Assembly: GCA_012799995.1 (NCBI GenBank)
Contig: JAAZKE010000096.1
Span: 1-64,000 of the forward strand
DNA from: Chloroflexota bacterium
Lineage (GTDB): Bacteria; Chloroflexota; Anaerolineae; Anaerolineales; Anaerolineaceae
DNA length: 64,000 nt
Reading direction: 5' to 3'
How positions within the stretch are numbered: the first letter of the stretch is position 1; each line of letters opens with the position of its first letter. Under the pieces are notes generated by a model. That model was not told the DNA's origin and searched no databases. It saw only the letters and a list, made by a program, of their open reading frames with translations. The position numbers and the translations under genes are program-made. Shown here one piece after another: positions 1 to 10,756 of this stretch.

Positions 1-336
1 ACCCGCCTGACAAAATTCGGCGCCTTTGCCAAACTTGACGATGATGTTGAAGGATTAATTCACATTTCTGAAATCAGCGAAAAACGCATCGACCATGCCA
101 AAGAAGTTCTGCATGAAGGTGACAAAGTCACACTGCGTGTGATTAAGGTTGACCCCGATAACCATCGTATCGGTCTTTCGATCCGCCGCGTGGACTCAAT
201 GGCTTACGCAGAATTGGACTGGATGTCCCTTTTGGACAGCGATCTGGCAACGCTCGAATCCTCAAAAGACGAGGAGGAGGAAGAAGTCGAAGCTAAACCG
301 GAAGCAGCTGAAGCAAAAGAGGAAGCGGAAGCATAA
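1..336 (+). CDS. S1 RNA-binding domain protein, 3' end only (ribosomal protein S1-like), acidic C-terminal tail
   Basis: Open from base 1 in frame: TRLTKFGAFAKLDDDVEGLIHISEISEKRIDHAKEVLHEGDKVTLRVIKVDPDNHRIGLSIRRV is a typical S1 repeat; ends with a Glu-rich tail; followed by a terminator. Confidence 0.85.
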   Translation, partial: TRLTKFGAFAKLDDDVEGLIHISEISEKRIDHAKEVLHEGDKVTLRVIKVDPDNHRIGLSIRRVDSMAYAELDWMSLLDSDLATLESSKDEEEEEVEAKPEAAEAKEEAEA

Positions 337-353
337 CTCCAGCAAAACCAGTA

Positions 354-382
354 AAAGGGCGAGTAACTCGCCCTTTTTATTT
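354..382 (+). terminator. Rho-independent terminator after the S1-domain gene
   Basis: AAAGGGCGAG-TAA-CTCGCCCTTT followed by TTATTT. Confidence 0.85.
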
Positions 383-498
383 CCTCTAAGGGTTCGTTCG
401 TCTGGGAATAACAGACCATTTTATACCGGTTCTAATCAACCATTGGCATAGCAGTATCCGCTTTCGTATGCAGATCAGTATCTAAATCTGTTACAATC

Positions 499-1080
499 TT
501 GCAGAAACCTTATTCAACGAACGGAGCGCGAGTGCCGGAATCAATCTATTACGTTTTTGGACATTTCAACCAGCCCACTGAGGAAAAATTTAAGGGAATC
601 CGCAATCAATTCAGCGGAAATGTCGTCCCGCTCTTCCCGCATATCACCCTCGGCGGATATGCGCAGCTTCCTTTGAACACTCTGATTAACTGGGTACACA
701 CCTTCGCTAACGCTCAGGCGCCGCTTAAAATCAACTTCAATCATATTGGCTGGGTTTCAGGCGGCTTCTGGTTTATTGCTCCGCGCGTCAGTATGAATTT
801 GCTTGTATTCCACCGCGCATTTCACGCAAACTATGACAGCTGTCTGCGCACAACGGGTTATAACTTCACTCTCTGTTCAGAAAACTGGGTGCCGCATGTC
901 TCAGTTTTCTCACCGGAAGAAAACGCCACCCAAAATGATATTGATATCCTGTTGAAAACTTTTCGCCCTTTCAGCGGTGAGATGACAGCGCTCTCTATTT
1001 ACGAGGAACAATCCAATCAGCCATTGGCACGCTTTGAACTCAACAACCTGGCTGAGGAACGGGAACGTGGCAAAAACTGA
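499..1080 (+). CDS. 2'-5' RNA ligase / phosphodiesterase superfamily protein
   Basis: Two-histidine motif pattern (FPHITLGGY ... WVPHVSVFSP); a GTG at 532 may be the true start. Confidence 0.65.
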   Translation: MQKPYSTNGARVPESIYYVFGHFNQPTEEKFKGIRNQFSGNVVPLFPHITLGGYAQLPLNTLINWVHTFANAQAPLKINFNHIGWVSGGFWFIAPRVSMNLLVFHRAFHANYDSCLRTTGYNFTLCSENWVPHVSVFSPEENATQNDIDILLKTFRPFSGEMTALSIYEEQSNQPLARFELNNLAEERERGKN

Positions 1081-2164
1081 CTGGATCATTGACGGTCATC
1101 AGGATATCGCGTTCGAGTCATTGGTAAACCGGCGTGATTACACGCTGCCAATCGCGAAAATTCGGGCGCTTGAATCTTCCAGAATCGATAATCAGGCTAC
1201 ATTAAGCTGGGATGCTTACCAAAAAGGGAACATCCGCCTCATTTTCAGCACCATTTTTATAGAACCGCAAAGCCACGGCTGCCCTCCCTTTGCAGCCGGC
1301 ACTCATTACGCTACAAAGCAGCAATTTCATGAGGGTGTTGAACATCAGCTCTCCTTTTATCGTCATTACCAAAATGATTATCCGGATAAATTTCGCCTGA
1401 TTGCAACCCAGGAGCAGTTGGACGAATTTCTGCGGGATAAAGAAGACCATCCGGATGACGGCTTGATTGGACTGGTCCTTTTGCTGGAAGGGTGTGAAGG
1501 GTTGCGCAGTTTTGATGATATCTGCATATACAGCGAAGCTGGTATCCGCATAATCGGTCCTGTTTGGGAAGGCGGACGCTGGTGCGGCGGAACTTTTTCC
1601 GGTACTGCGGATCGCCTGACAGCGGAAGGGCGCACGTTACTGAGACACCTGGCAGCAGCTAAGCAGATTCTGGATATTTCACACATGAATTCGTTGAGCG
1701 CAATGGACAGCCTCGAATCGTATCAGGGAATTGTGATTGCCAGTCATGCCAATTGCCGCGCACTGCTTGCCAACCCACCCAACGAACGACAACTTGATGA
1801 CCTCACGATTAAACGCCTGATTGAAAGGGATGGTGTGATCGGCGTGATCCCGTTCAATGAGTTTCTTGACAGCTCCTGGCAAAGCAGGAATCCCCGGGAA
1901 CAGGTCACGCTCAGAGAGTTATCTAATCACATCGACCACATCTGCCAGCTGGCGGGGGATGCCAACCATGTCGCTATTGGCAGTGATTTGGATGGCGGCT
2001 TTGGATTCCCCAACATTCCGCTTGAAATGAACGATGTCGGAGATTTGCGCTTAATGGAACACATATTGCAGCAAAAGGGGTATCATCAGGATGAGATCAC
2101 AGCTGTCTTTCACGGCAATTGGTTGAGGATATTGAAAAAAGGACTACCTTCATGGAAGAAATAA
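1067..2164 (+). CDS. Membrane dipeptidase (renal dipeptidase, peptidase M19 family)
   Basis: DGHQDIAFE, ILDISHMN, IVIASHANCRAL, HVAIGSDLDGGFG motifs; ORF track gives 1034 but GTG at 1067 fits better. Confidence 0.85.
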   Translation: MAKTDWIIDGHQDIAFESLVNRRDYTLPIAKIRALESSRIDNQATLSWDAYQKGNIRLIFSTIFIEPQSHGCPPFAAGTHYATKQQFHEGVEHQLSFYRHYQNDYPDKFRLIATQEQLDEFLRDKEDHPDDGLIGLVLLLEGCEGLRSFDDICIYSEAGIRIIGPVWEGGRWCGGTFSGTADRLTAEGRTLLRHLAAAKQILDISHMNSLSAMDSLESYQGIVIASHANCRALLANPPNERQLDDLTIKRLIERDGVIGVIPFNEFLDSSWQSRNPREQVTLRELSNHIDHICQLAGDANHVAIGSDLDGGFGFPNIPLEMNDVGDLRLMEHILQQKGYHQDEITAVFHGNWLRILKKGLPSWKK

Positions 2165-2610
2165 AACTGGTCATTCCCAAAAACGGCGAGGATAAAACGC
2201 CGATCAAATCCAAAATCCGCAATGGGCTGATCTTAACACTGATCGGCTATCTGTTGCTATTGCTCGGAGCAAAACCTTCGCTGTTCGGGTTGGACCGCAG
2301 CCCGGTGATTGGTTTTGTACAAACCGCGATGATTATTCTTGGTCTGGGTGTTCTTTGCCTGGGAGCCTACATCAGTCTGAAAAAATTCTGGAAACGCCCC
2401 GGACCCACTTTGACGGCAGATTTTGGCACCCGTATTCTGGCAACAGGCTACGTGATCGCAGTTTTTACCGGGATGGCCGATGTGTTTGGCTTTGGTTCGC
2501 ACCCTATCCCGGGTGTACCGTTTTTCGGGCCACTACAGTCCATGGGAGTTGTGATCGGAGAAGCTTTGATCGCGATCGGAATCGTGATGATGGGTTCAGT
2601 GGCTGATTGA
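2152..2610 (+). CDS. Small integral membrane protein, unknown function
   Basis: ORF with several hydrophobic segments; ATG at 2152 preferred over 2119. Confidence 0.6.
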   Translation: MEEIKLVIPKNGEDKTPIKSKIRNGLILTLIGYLLLLLGAKPSLFGLDRSPVIGFVQTAMIILGLGVLCLGAYISLKKFWKRPGPTLTADFGTRILATGYVIAVFTGMADVFGFGSHPIPGVPFFGPLQSMGVVIGEALIAIGIVMMGSVAD

Positions 2611-2631
2611 CAGGCTAAACAGCCCCTGCTG

Positions 2632-3438
2632 TCAACGAAGCAGAGAAATCCGAAGATCCGAAAAACTGACGGTAATCGGCGCCTCACCAGAGGATCGCAC
2701 AGTGACGCCAAATCCGCCCGGCGACAGCATGTTTTCCCTTGTTTCAACAATCAATTTGTCATTCACAAAAGCACGTATCAAATCATCCTGAACCAGGATA
2801 CCAAGACGGTATTTCTGCGGAGCACCGGGACGAACCAGCCCGTTTGATTCCCAGTCAGTGAGCGGCTGCAGTTTGTTTTTTACGCGCGCTTCCACCCGGG
2901 TCTGTCCAAGACAATTGAACCAGATCCGAATGTTGTTTTCGCTGTCTCCCGCTTTAAAAATGACGCCATAGACATCTTCCGGAGTGGAACAAATCGGCAG
3001 GGTAACCTGCATCGTCAGATAATAGTTTTCAAGCCACGGCAAACTGCCGTAGCTTTCCACCGCCCCAACTGTGTTTTGCATTGCCAGTGTCAACTCGCCG
3101 TTGGAAAGAACTGCATTCCCCTGATCAGAACGGAAGGTTTGCCAGTCCTCCGCATCAGCAAACCCATCTTCGACAACGACCTGCCCCAATTCCGGGATCT
3201 GATCCCGGGTGGGAAAAGGCGTGGGTGTATTCAATGGGCGCGGAGTAGAGGTAGCAGGGAACCAGATCACCGTTTCCGTTGCAGTAGCGGATGGCAACGG
3301 AGTAAAAATCGGGATCGTCTCAGTCATGGTTGGCTCAGCGATCGAATAAATGTCAATCCGGCGGCAGCCGTTCACCGTGATCAGGAACAGCAAGCCGATC
3401 AGCACTGCAATCGTCGCTCGAATCTGAATCCGTTTCAT
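2632..3438 (-). CDS. Putative lipoprotein with concanavalin-A-like/LamG-type domain
   Basis: Signal peptide with lipobox (LFLITVNGC), Thr/Pro-rich linker, then beta-rich domain (YYLTMQVTLPICSTPEDVYGVIFKAGDSENNIRIWFNC). Confidence 0.55.
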   Translation of the reverse strand: MKRIQIRATIAVLIGLLFLITVNGCRRIDIYSIAEPTMTETIPIFTPLPSATATETVIWFPATSTPRPLNTPTPFPTRDQIPELGQVVVEDGFADAEDWQTFRSDQGNAVLSNGELTLAMQNTVGAVESYGSLPWLENYYLTMQVTLPICSTPEDVYGVIFKAGDSENNIRIWFNCLGQTRVEARVKNKLQPLTDWESNGLVRPGAPQKYRLGILVQDDLIRAFVNDKLIVETRENMLSPGGFGVTVRSSGEAPITVSFSDLRISLLR

Positions 3439-5840
3439 TTCAGATGGGCGATGGTAACACCATCACCACCTTCAGCATCTTTTCCGTTTTCAATGTATTT
3501 GACATAAACGGAATCCAACAGGAACTTACGCGTCGCTTGGCGCAGTTTGCCAGTTCCTTTCCCATGAATGATACGCACATACGGCATCCGCGACAGCATG
3601 GCATCATCGAGATAGCGATCCAGCAAGTCTGTCATTTCTTCGGTAGATTTACCGCGTAGATCCAGCTCCAAACCGGGTGATTCATGAAAGATCTGCGTTT
3701 GCCGTTCGGCAGGCGTCACCGTCACAGGTTGTGTTTCCGGTGGGGCGATTTCAACGGATTCACCTTTCCGGATCAGATCACGCAGCGGTAGCCGCATCCG
3801 CAGTGCGCCTAATTGAACTTCGGCTTCATTGCGATCATTGTCGAGGGCTGTAACCACAGCCGGAGAGCCACTGCCGAGCGAACGCACGATTACTTTATCG
3901 CCGATTTTTAACGGGCGATCTTCAAGCTGCCCGGTTTTCTCATGGATTTCTTTGCGCGCTTTGGTTTCGATGGTCCTGGCAGACCGTTCTGACTGTTTCA
4001 AAGCATCTTCCAGCGGCTTCAATTCCTGCAGCGAGAGATGCGCGCCAACATAGGCCTTGCGCAATTTGGACAACTCCTGGCGCAGCTCCTGAATCTCTGC
4101 TTCCGTATCAGCATAGGTTTCCGCCAGTATTTTTTCTTTTTCCAGTTCAAGCGAGGTCAATTTCTCACGCAATTCCCGTTGATCCTTTTCCGCCAGACTG
4201 CGCATCCGGTCTGCATGCGATCGCGCTTTACGGGCGGCATCATGCTGGCGATGGATCTCATCCAACAGCGCTTCAGCCTTCATATCTGCTGGATCAATCT
4301 CTTCTCCGGCATACGTCAGAATTTCATCAGCCAGTCCCAACCGTTTTGCAATCAACAGCGCATTGGACCGTCCCGGCAGCCCAATGCTCAACCGATAGGT
4401 CGGCTGCAGCGAACGCAGGTCAAACTCCATCGATGCATTGATTGCTCCGGGCGTTACATGTGCAAATGTTTTGAGTTCCGGGAAGTGGGTCGCCACGAAA
4501 CACGGGACACGCTTCCTGATCATATAGCGCAGAATTCCCTTGGCAAGCGCAGCCCCTTCCTGCGGATCGGTTCCCGATCCCAACTCATCCAGCAGAACCA
4601 GTGATTTTGCGTTGGCGTCACGCAGAATCCGAATGATGTTGGTCATGTGACCGGAAAAAGTCGAGAGGGACTGCTCCAGCGACTGCTCATCACCAATATC
4701 GGCATAAACATTGCGAAAGATCGATAACTCAGAACCGGAACGTACCGGAATGTGCAGCCCTGATTGCGCCATCAGCACCAGCAGCCCAATCGTTTTGAGC
4801 GTTACCGTTTTCCCACCGGTATTCGGGCCGGTAATCACTACGGCAAATGTGTCTTCATTCAGAACAGCGTCAATCGGAACTACTTTATCCTGCGGGATCA
4901 GCGGATGCCGTGCTTCCTTCAGTTTAATAACTGGATTGCCGGTTTTGCGGTGCCTTTCACTAAGAATAGGTTCAGCAGCTATCATATCATCTGCATACTT
5001 TCCGCACATCAGCGCAAAATCCAGAGCAGCCAGCGCATTGACCGCCCCCTCAATCTGATCAGCATAATCGCCAATAAAATGCGTCAGATCCTGCAGAATA
5101 CGGATCACCTCGTTGCGTTCCTAAAGCTGCAGTTCCTGATAGGCATTGTTGATCTCAACCGTGGCAAGCGGTTCAACGAATAACGTCGCACCTGATGAGG
5201 ACTGGTCATGAATGATCGATTTTAGCTGTCCTTTGTATTCAGCTTTGATCGGAACCACGTAGCGCCCATTGCGCTGCGTTATGATCGCCTCCTGCAGCAT
5301 CGGCTGGTAGCGCGCCTCTTTTAACAGTCTTTCCAGCCGTCCGATCAAGCGGTGGTAGGCAACCTGAGTCTCACGCCGAATTTTCGCGAGTTTCTCTGAA
5401 GCGCTGTCAAGCACATCACCACGATCGTTGATCGTACTGTTGATCCGTTCAATCAAGCCCGCCGGTGGAATCATGTCCTCGGCAATTTCTGCCAGACCGG
5501 GATATTTTTCTGCATGGTGTGTGAGCATCCGCCAGGTGTCACGCGCGATCGAAAGTGTGTAGGAAATTTCGACAAAGGATTTCGCTTCCAGCATGCCTGA
5601 TTTCCGCGCCACTTCCAGATATGGGCGCAGATCAGTACAGCCACCGAGCCGCAGCGTGTCATTGACACTTAAAAGCGCCCGCGCTTCCGTCGTGAGGGAG
5701 AGTCTTTTACGAATCAGGGCAGCGTCAGTTTCAGGTTGCAGTCCATCCGCCAGAATTTCAGAGGCGGAGAAGCTAGCATAGCATCTCAGACGACGAATCA
5801 CCTCTGGAAATTCAAGCATGGAAAGCGATTTTTTATCCAT
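3435..5840 (-). pseudogene. mutS2: MutS2 (endonuclease MutS2) interrupted by an in-frame amber codon at 5121-5123
   Basis: ORF 5121-5840 (N-terminal 239 aa) and ORF 3435-5108 (557 aa with Walker A GPNTGGKTVTLKT and C-terminal Smr domain LDLRGKSTEEM...VRIIHGKGTGKLR) lie in the same frame, separated only by TAG: NNAYQELQL*ERNEVIRILQDL. Confidence 0.85.
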
Positions 5841-5858
5841 CTTTTCTCACAGCAAAAT

Positions 5859-7193
5859 TCAATTAACCAAGGGATCGGCTGCCAGCGATCCGATCAGTGA
5901 CCAGGGACCGGTCCATTCGATTTTCACCGGCAGCAGCTTTCCGCGCAAATCCAGATCGGATTCTACAAACACCAGATCCATATTCTCAGTTCTTCCCTGC
6001 CAGCGATGTTTCTTTTTCTCTTCAAACAGGACTTCTACCGTCGCCCCGAGCATGGCAGCATGTTTTTCAGTGGCGATCGTCTCCTGCAAAGCTTCAATCG
6101 TTCTAAAACGTTCCCATTTCACTTCATCTGGGACATCATCCGGCATGGTACGTTCGGACAGCGTGCCGGTTCGCGGTGAATAGCGCGCCAGATGCACCAC
6201 ATCCAGGCGCAAATCGCGCAGTTGATTTACGGTATCCTGGAACTGCGCATCCGTCTCCCCAGGGAAGCCGACGATAATATCGGTACCGATTGAAACGCCC
6301 GGAATACGATCACGAATCCGCTCAATCAGTTTACGATATTCAGCATCTGTGTAGCCGCGGCGCATATTTCGCAGCACTTCATCGTTACCAGCCTGTGCAG
6401 GAACTTCAATGTGACGCATCACTTTAGGCAGCTCACGCACAACGTCCAACAGCTCGTCAGTTATCCAGTTGGGATGGCTGGTGAGAAAGCGGATCCGTTT
6501 CAGCCCTTCATTTTTGTCAATTTCGCGCAACAGCCCTGCCAGGGTAGGATACTCTTCCATATCAAGACCGTAACGATCCACAATCTGACCGAGCAGCACC
6601 ACTTCTTTGACATTCTGCTCGGTCAGTGAGTTGATATGCTCAATAATTTCCTGTGGGTCGCGGCTGCGTTCAGCCCCACGTTTATAAGGGATAATGCAAT
6701 AGGCACAGGCATGAGAACAACCATAAACGATCGGAATATTGGCGCTGACTGCCCGTTTGCGCTGGTTTTTGGGCAACACCAGTGTTCCGGATTCCCAACG
6801 AAACCCCTTCGGTGGTTGAAAATCATTGATCGCTTCTGTTGTCTGCTTTTCTATCAGGTAATCAATGATCGGTTTGGCATCAGAAGGGGGTGCAAACACA
6901 TCGACATAGGGAAGTTTTTTTCTGATATCAGCCTGACCGCGAAATCCGACCATGCACCCCATCAAACCCAACACCAGGTTGGGATTCTTTTCTTTCAGCG
7001 GTTTGAGCGAACTCAACCGTCCCAGAGCTTTATCTTCCGCGCTTTGCCGAACCATACAGGTATTGAGGACAATAACGTCCGACTCTTCCACTTTGGCAGA
7101 TTCGCTGTATCCCAGCCGTTCCAAAGCTGAAGCCAGCCGCTGAGAATCGGCGACGTTCATTTGACAACCTTCGGTCCAAATGTGATATTTCAT
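5859..7193 (-). CDS. miaB: tRNA-2-methylthio-N6-dimethylallyladenosine synthase
   Basis: Radical SAM CxxxCxxC (CSHACAYC), N-terminal GCQMNVADSQR, C-terminal TRAM-like region. Confidence 0.93.
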   Translation of the reverse strand: MKYHIWTEGCQMNVADSQRLASALERLGYSESAKVEESDVIVLNTCMVRQSAEDKALGRLSSLKPLKEKNPNLVLGLMGCMVGFRGQADIRKKLPYVDVFAPPSDAKPIIDYLIEKQTTEAINDFQPPKGFRWESGTLVLPKNQRKRAVSANIPIVYGCSHACAYCIIPYKRGAERSRDPQEIIEHINSLTEQNVKEVVLLGQIVDRYGLDMEEYPTLAGLLREIDKNEGLKRIRFLTSHPNWITDELLDVVRELPKVMRHIEVPAQAGNDEVLRNMRRGYTDAEYRKLIERIRDRIPGVSIGTDIIVGFPGETDAQFQDTVNQLRDLRLDVVHLARYSPRTGTLSERTMPDDVPDEVKWERFRTIEALQETIATEKHAAMLGATVEVLFEEKKKHRWQGRTENMDLVFVESDLDLRGKLLPVKIEWTGPWSLIGSLAADPLVN

Positions 7194-7211
7194 ATTTCTC
7201 TCAAATTTCTA

Positions 7212-7973
7212 TCAGCCCTGGGTATCCGTTTTTTCAATCACCCAAAACTGCGACAATCCAAATATTTTCAAGGGGGTTTTCTCCAGCCACTGCAGTAATG
7301 ATCGAAGCCCTTTTCCGAAACGCGGATATCTGTTGATGATATTGTCATAAGCGCCGAAAATCACGGTATGGTATATGACCCTGACAGGCAATCCGCCAAT
7401 CAATCGCTTCAGATCGCTCGTCGTGTAGACGTTTACATGCGGCGCCAGCCGATCACGGAGTTTCCGCGGAAGATAATTCACAAACAGTTTATTCCCAAAG
7501 AAATAACGGTTTTTCCAGTAGATGCCATGGGTTTCAAACGGGTACCACCGATTCGGCACGAACAGAATCAGCCTGCCGCCCGGCTTGAGCGTCCTGATAA
7601 TTTCCATCATACAGGCGCGGTCATCCTGCACATGCTCAAGAACCTCATGGCTGGTGATCAAGTCAAAGCGCTCAGCAGCAAAAGGCAGGTGTTCGCCGAC
7701 TGCATTCACCACGCCTCCTTTTGCTCTGCCCAGCCGGTTCAATGCCTCGATTCCGCGTTCAAATTCCACTTCCAAACCGACGCTGAATTCTGCATCTGCA
7801 GCCAGCCGTTTCAAATACGATCCAACGCCGCAGCCATTCTCCAGAACAATTCCCCGCTCACGTCCGGCTGCCCATTTTTGAATCATCGTCAGCCTGCGAA
7901 CCTGACCATCGCGCCAAACGTAAGAAGGTTCGCCGCGCAAAGCTGCCTGATCAGAATGTCCTTTTTCGTTCAT
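7212..7973 (-). CDS. Class I SAM-dependent methyltransferase
   Basis: VLENGCGVGSYLKRLA motif I, FDLITSHEVLEHVQD, LKPGGRLILFVPN. Confidence 0.85.
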   Translation of the reverse strand: MNEKGHSDQAALRGEPSYVWRDGQVRRLTMIQKWAAGRERGIVLENGCGVGSYLKRLAADAEFSVGLEVEFERGIEALNRLGRAKGGVVNAVGEHLPFAAERFDLITSHEVLEHVQDDRACMMEIIRTLKPGGRLILFVPNRWYPFETHGIYWKNRYFFGNKLFVNYLPRKLRDRLAPHVNVYTTSDLKRLIGGLPVRVIYHTVIFGAYDNIINRYPRFGKGLRSLLQWLEKTPLKIFGLSQFWVIEKTDTQG

Positions 7974-9679
7974 TTTCCTGCTTGTTCCTGCTGTTCGGAA
8001 TGGTTCTTTGGCAGGAAGACGGTCAGCATCGTCCCTTTTCCCACAGCAGATTGAATGTCAAAATTACCTCTCAACCCTTTTGCCCGGGCAAGTATGTTGT
8101 TTATACCATGGCTGGAAGAGCGGCGATCATGAACAGGATTAAAGCCAACGCCATTATCGCTGACCTCAAGCTCATAGCCGTGTTCTTTTTCCTTGAAAGA
8201 AACGGTCACCTCGGTCGCACGGGCGTGTTTGGTGACATTTGCCAGCGCTTCTTTGCAGATCAGATAAAAGGTATTGACCATTTCCGAAGACAGCCCATCG
8301 ATATTCTCGATATCAGATTCAAACGTGGTAACAACCAGTGTGTTAGAGGAAAAATCATTCGTCAATCGGCGCAGGCTTTGCACCAGATTCTCATTGGTCA
8401 GCCGTGCTGGTTTCAGGTTCATGATGTAAGAGCGGATATCCTGAATCGTGCCATTCAGCGCTTTTATAGATTCCTGAATACGCTCACCGGATTCTTCCGG
8501 ATCGGTTTTCGTCAACAACCGCGCATGTTCCAGAGTCAGTCCCACTCCATAAATGGATTGAATCACACCATCATGCAGATCCATCCCGATCCGCTGACGC
8601 TCCTCAAGAATTGCCACGCGTTTGCTCTCGCGCTTCAGGCGGTAGTCCTGAATTATCGTCGCGATCCAGCTGTTGATTGAGGAGAGAAACAGCAGATTCA
8701 ATTTCTCAGCCTCGTCAACCGTCTTGGTGCCGTAGCAAACCACGCCAACCACGCCATCACTGGTGAACAGTGGCATCACCACGATATGGTTCATATCGAC
8801 CGCCAGCGCCCCCTTCTGGTTGATGATGTTGACTTCGTTCTCATTCAAAATATAGTTTCTTCTGGTCATCGCTACCTTCCCGACGATCCCTTTACCCAGG
8901 TTGACACTGGAAAAGCCAAACAGGCTGGTAGCATAGGAATGACCGCGCTTGAAGATCAGTTTGTATTCGGACGGGTCTTCATCATCACGGATGAAAAATT
9001 CGCCCAGTTCGATGTCCAGGTATTCCATCACCTGCAGCATCGATTCTTCAACAATTTTTTCCTGTTCGTCATGTCCAGATATCGAAATCCGCGCGACTTC
9101 ATTCAGCAGCGCCAGGTCTTCATTACGGCGCGCCAGTTCACGTTCATGCTCAGCAATCATGCTGTAAACAGTGGAATTGTTGATGCTGATCGCGGCGTAG
9201 TCAGCTATGAATGTCACCAGCTTTTCGTCAAAGGCATCAAAATGGCTGCCGCCAATGCGATTGACGAGGATAATCGAACCGAGTTTTTTGCGATTAAAGC
9301 TGATCGGGATGAAAAGCAGGTTGGAAATGGCCGGTTTATTGTCGGGGAAAATTTGATATTCTTCAGAGTTCAGCATATTCCCCGTCAGGTTGGCTGGCGA
9401 GCTCCCACGGATATTGTTGATCCGGTATTTCCCAGGCAGTTCAGGAGCACACAGGATTTCCTGCTCCACCTGTGTAAATCCATAGAGCACCATCGTATCG
9501 AACTGATCTTCATCCGTCACCGTTCCGGCAATACAATAGGTCGCATTGCAGGTGGCGCTTGCGAGCCCGGCAACTTTATTCAGGATGGAAAGAATAGTGA
9601 CTTCACTCAGGAGGTTAAGACAGTCTCGAAAAAAATCCTCCATCCGCATGAAATTGTTCGACAACGATGATAAATCCAT
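7970..9679 (-). CDS. GAF-domain sensor histidine kinase (NarL/HisKA_3 type)
   Basis: Two GAF-like regions; H-box ERQRIGMDLHDGVIQSIYGVGLTLEHAR; HATPase EALANVTKHARATEV ... VSDNGVGF. Stop overlaps the methyltransferase start. Confidence 0.88.
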   Translation of the reverse strand: MDLSSLSNNFMRMEDFFRDCLNLLSEVTILSILNKVAGLASATCNATYCIAGTVTDEDQFDTMVLYGFTQVEQEILCAPELPGKYRINNIRGSSPANLTGNMLNSEEYQIFPDNKPAISNLLFIPISFNRKKLGSIILVNRIGGSHFDAFDEKLVTFIADYAAISINNSTVYSMIAEHERELARRNEDLALLNEVARISISGHDEQEKIVEESMLQVMEYLDIELGEFFIRDDEDPSEYKLIFKRGHSYATSLFGFSSVNLGKGIVGKVAMTRRNYILNENEVNIINQKGALAVDMNHIVVMPLFTSDGVVGVVCYGTKTVDEAEKLNLLFLSSINSWIATIIQDYRLKRESKRVAILEERQRIGMDLHDGVIQSIYGVGLTLEHARLLTKTDPEESGERIQESIKALNGTIQDIRSYIMNLKPARLTNENLVQSLRRLTNDFSSNTLVVTTFESDIENIDGLSSEMVNTFYLICKEALANVTKHARATEVTVSFKEKEHGYELEVSDNGVGFNPVHDRRSSSHGINNILARAKGLRGNFDIQSAVGKGTMLTVFLPKNHSEQQEQAGK

Positions 9680-9926
9680 TTCAAATAATTCTACCTTGAA
9701 GAGCGCTGGATTTTCGGCCTTTTTCTCAGGAAATTTTGCGTTTTTAGAAACAATATAATGTGGGTTGGGCGTTTTTTTACCGCTCTCTGTTCACCAATTC
9801 GATAAGCGAACGGATTAAGCTTATAATTAAATTGGTAAGAAACCTGATATTAAATAATTCCGAACATCGTTTTAATACGGAAATGGTTTATTTAAAAGCG
9901 AGTTCAGGAGGTTAGGGAAAAAATTT

Positions 9927-10745
9927 ATGGCAAAAAGAAACCCAGTCATTGAGGGAAACCTGTTAAATCTGAACGACTTCATCACCGATGTCACCCCCAG
10001 TCAGCGAATCGCGATGCTGATCGACGGCGACAATGCACAGGCATCCCTGATTGACAAAATTCTAGCAGAAACAACAAAATACGGGATGATAACCATCCGT
10101 CGGATCTATGGCGATTGGACTACTTCCAACATGAATGGCTGGAAAGACGTGCTGCAGACGCATGCAATCCAACCAATTCAGCAGTTCCGCTATACAATTG
10201 GCAAAAATGCCACCGACAGTGCGATGATTATCGACGCAATGGATATTTTTTATTCCGGAGCGGTGGATGCCTTCTGTCTGGTTTCGAGTGACAGCGATTA
10301 CACGCGGCTGGCCACCCGCATTCGCGAACAGGGTATTTTCGTAATGGGAATCGGGAAAAAGACTACGCCGCGTGCGTTTGTCAACGCCTGTGACCTGTTC
10401 GTTTACACTGAAAATCTGGTTCCAAAGCCAGAACCCAAACAAAACAATAAACCACGGCGTAGCAAATCAGTTGAATCCGCACCTGCAGCCGAGAACGAAA
10501 CGGTATCCAATGACCCGCTGCCATTATTACGCGACGCCTTCGATCTGGCAGCCCGCGACAACGGCTGGGCATTTCTTGGTACGCTGGGACATCATTTACA
10601 ACAACTTGACCCTGGTTTCGATTCCCGTACCTTTGGATACAAGCAGCTTTCTCTGATGATTCAGGCTTATCCAGACGAGATCGAAACCAAAGAGATGAAA
10701 GGCAATGACGGGACAGCCACCATCTACGCCCGTCTCAAGACATAG
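9927..10745 (+). CDS. NYN (PIN-like) domain protein with C-terminal OST-HTH/LOTUS-like domain (LabA/DUF88 family)
   Basis: IAMLIDGDNAQ, RRIYGDWT, NATDSAMIIDAMD, DAFCLVSSDSDYTRLATRIREQG; C-term GWAFLGTLGHHLQQLDPGFDSRTFGYKQLSLMI. Confidence 0.85.
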   Translation: MAKRNPVIEGNLLNLNDFITDVTPSQRIAMLIDGDNAQASLIDKILAETTKYGMITIRRIYGDWTTSNMNGWKDVLQTHAIQPIQQFRYTIGKNATDSAMIIDAMDIFYSGAVDAFCLVSSDSDYTRLATRIREQGIFVMGIGKKTTPRAFVNACDLFVYTENLVPKPEPKQNNKPRRSKSVESAPAAENETVSNDPLPLLRDAFDLAARDNGWAFLGTLGHHLQQLDPGFDSRTFGYKQLSLMIQAYPDEIETKEMKGNDGTATIYARLKT

Positions 10746-10756
10746 AAAGGACTATC

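Noticed and set aside
3200-3330. Thr/Pro-rich linker in the lipoprotein, also seen in the PBP2-like protein
   Set aside because: Low-complexity secretion linker, common in this kind of bacterium; not a functional repeat.
8786-9670. 294-aa plus-strand ORF
   Set aside because: Antisense shadow of the histidine kinase gene; no recognisable motifs.
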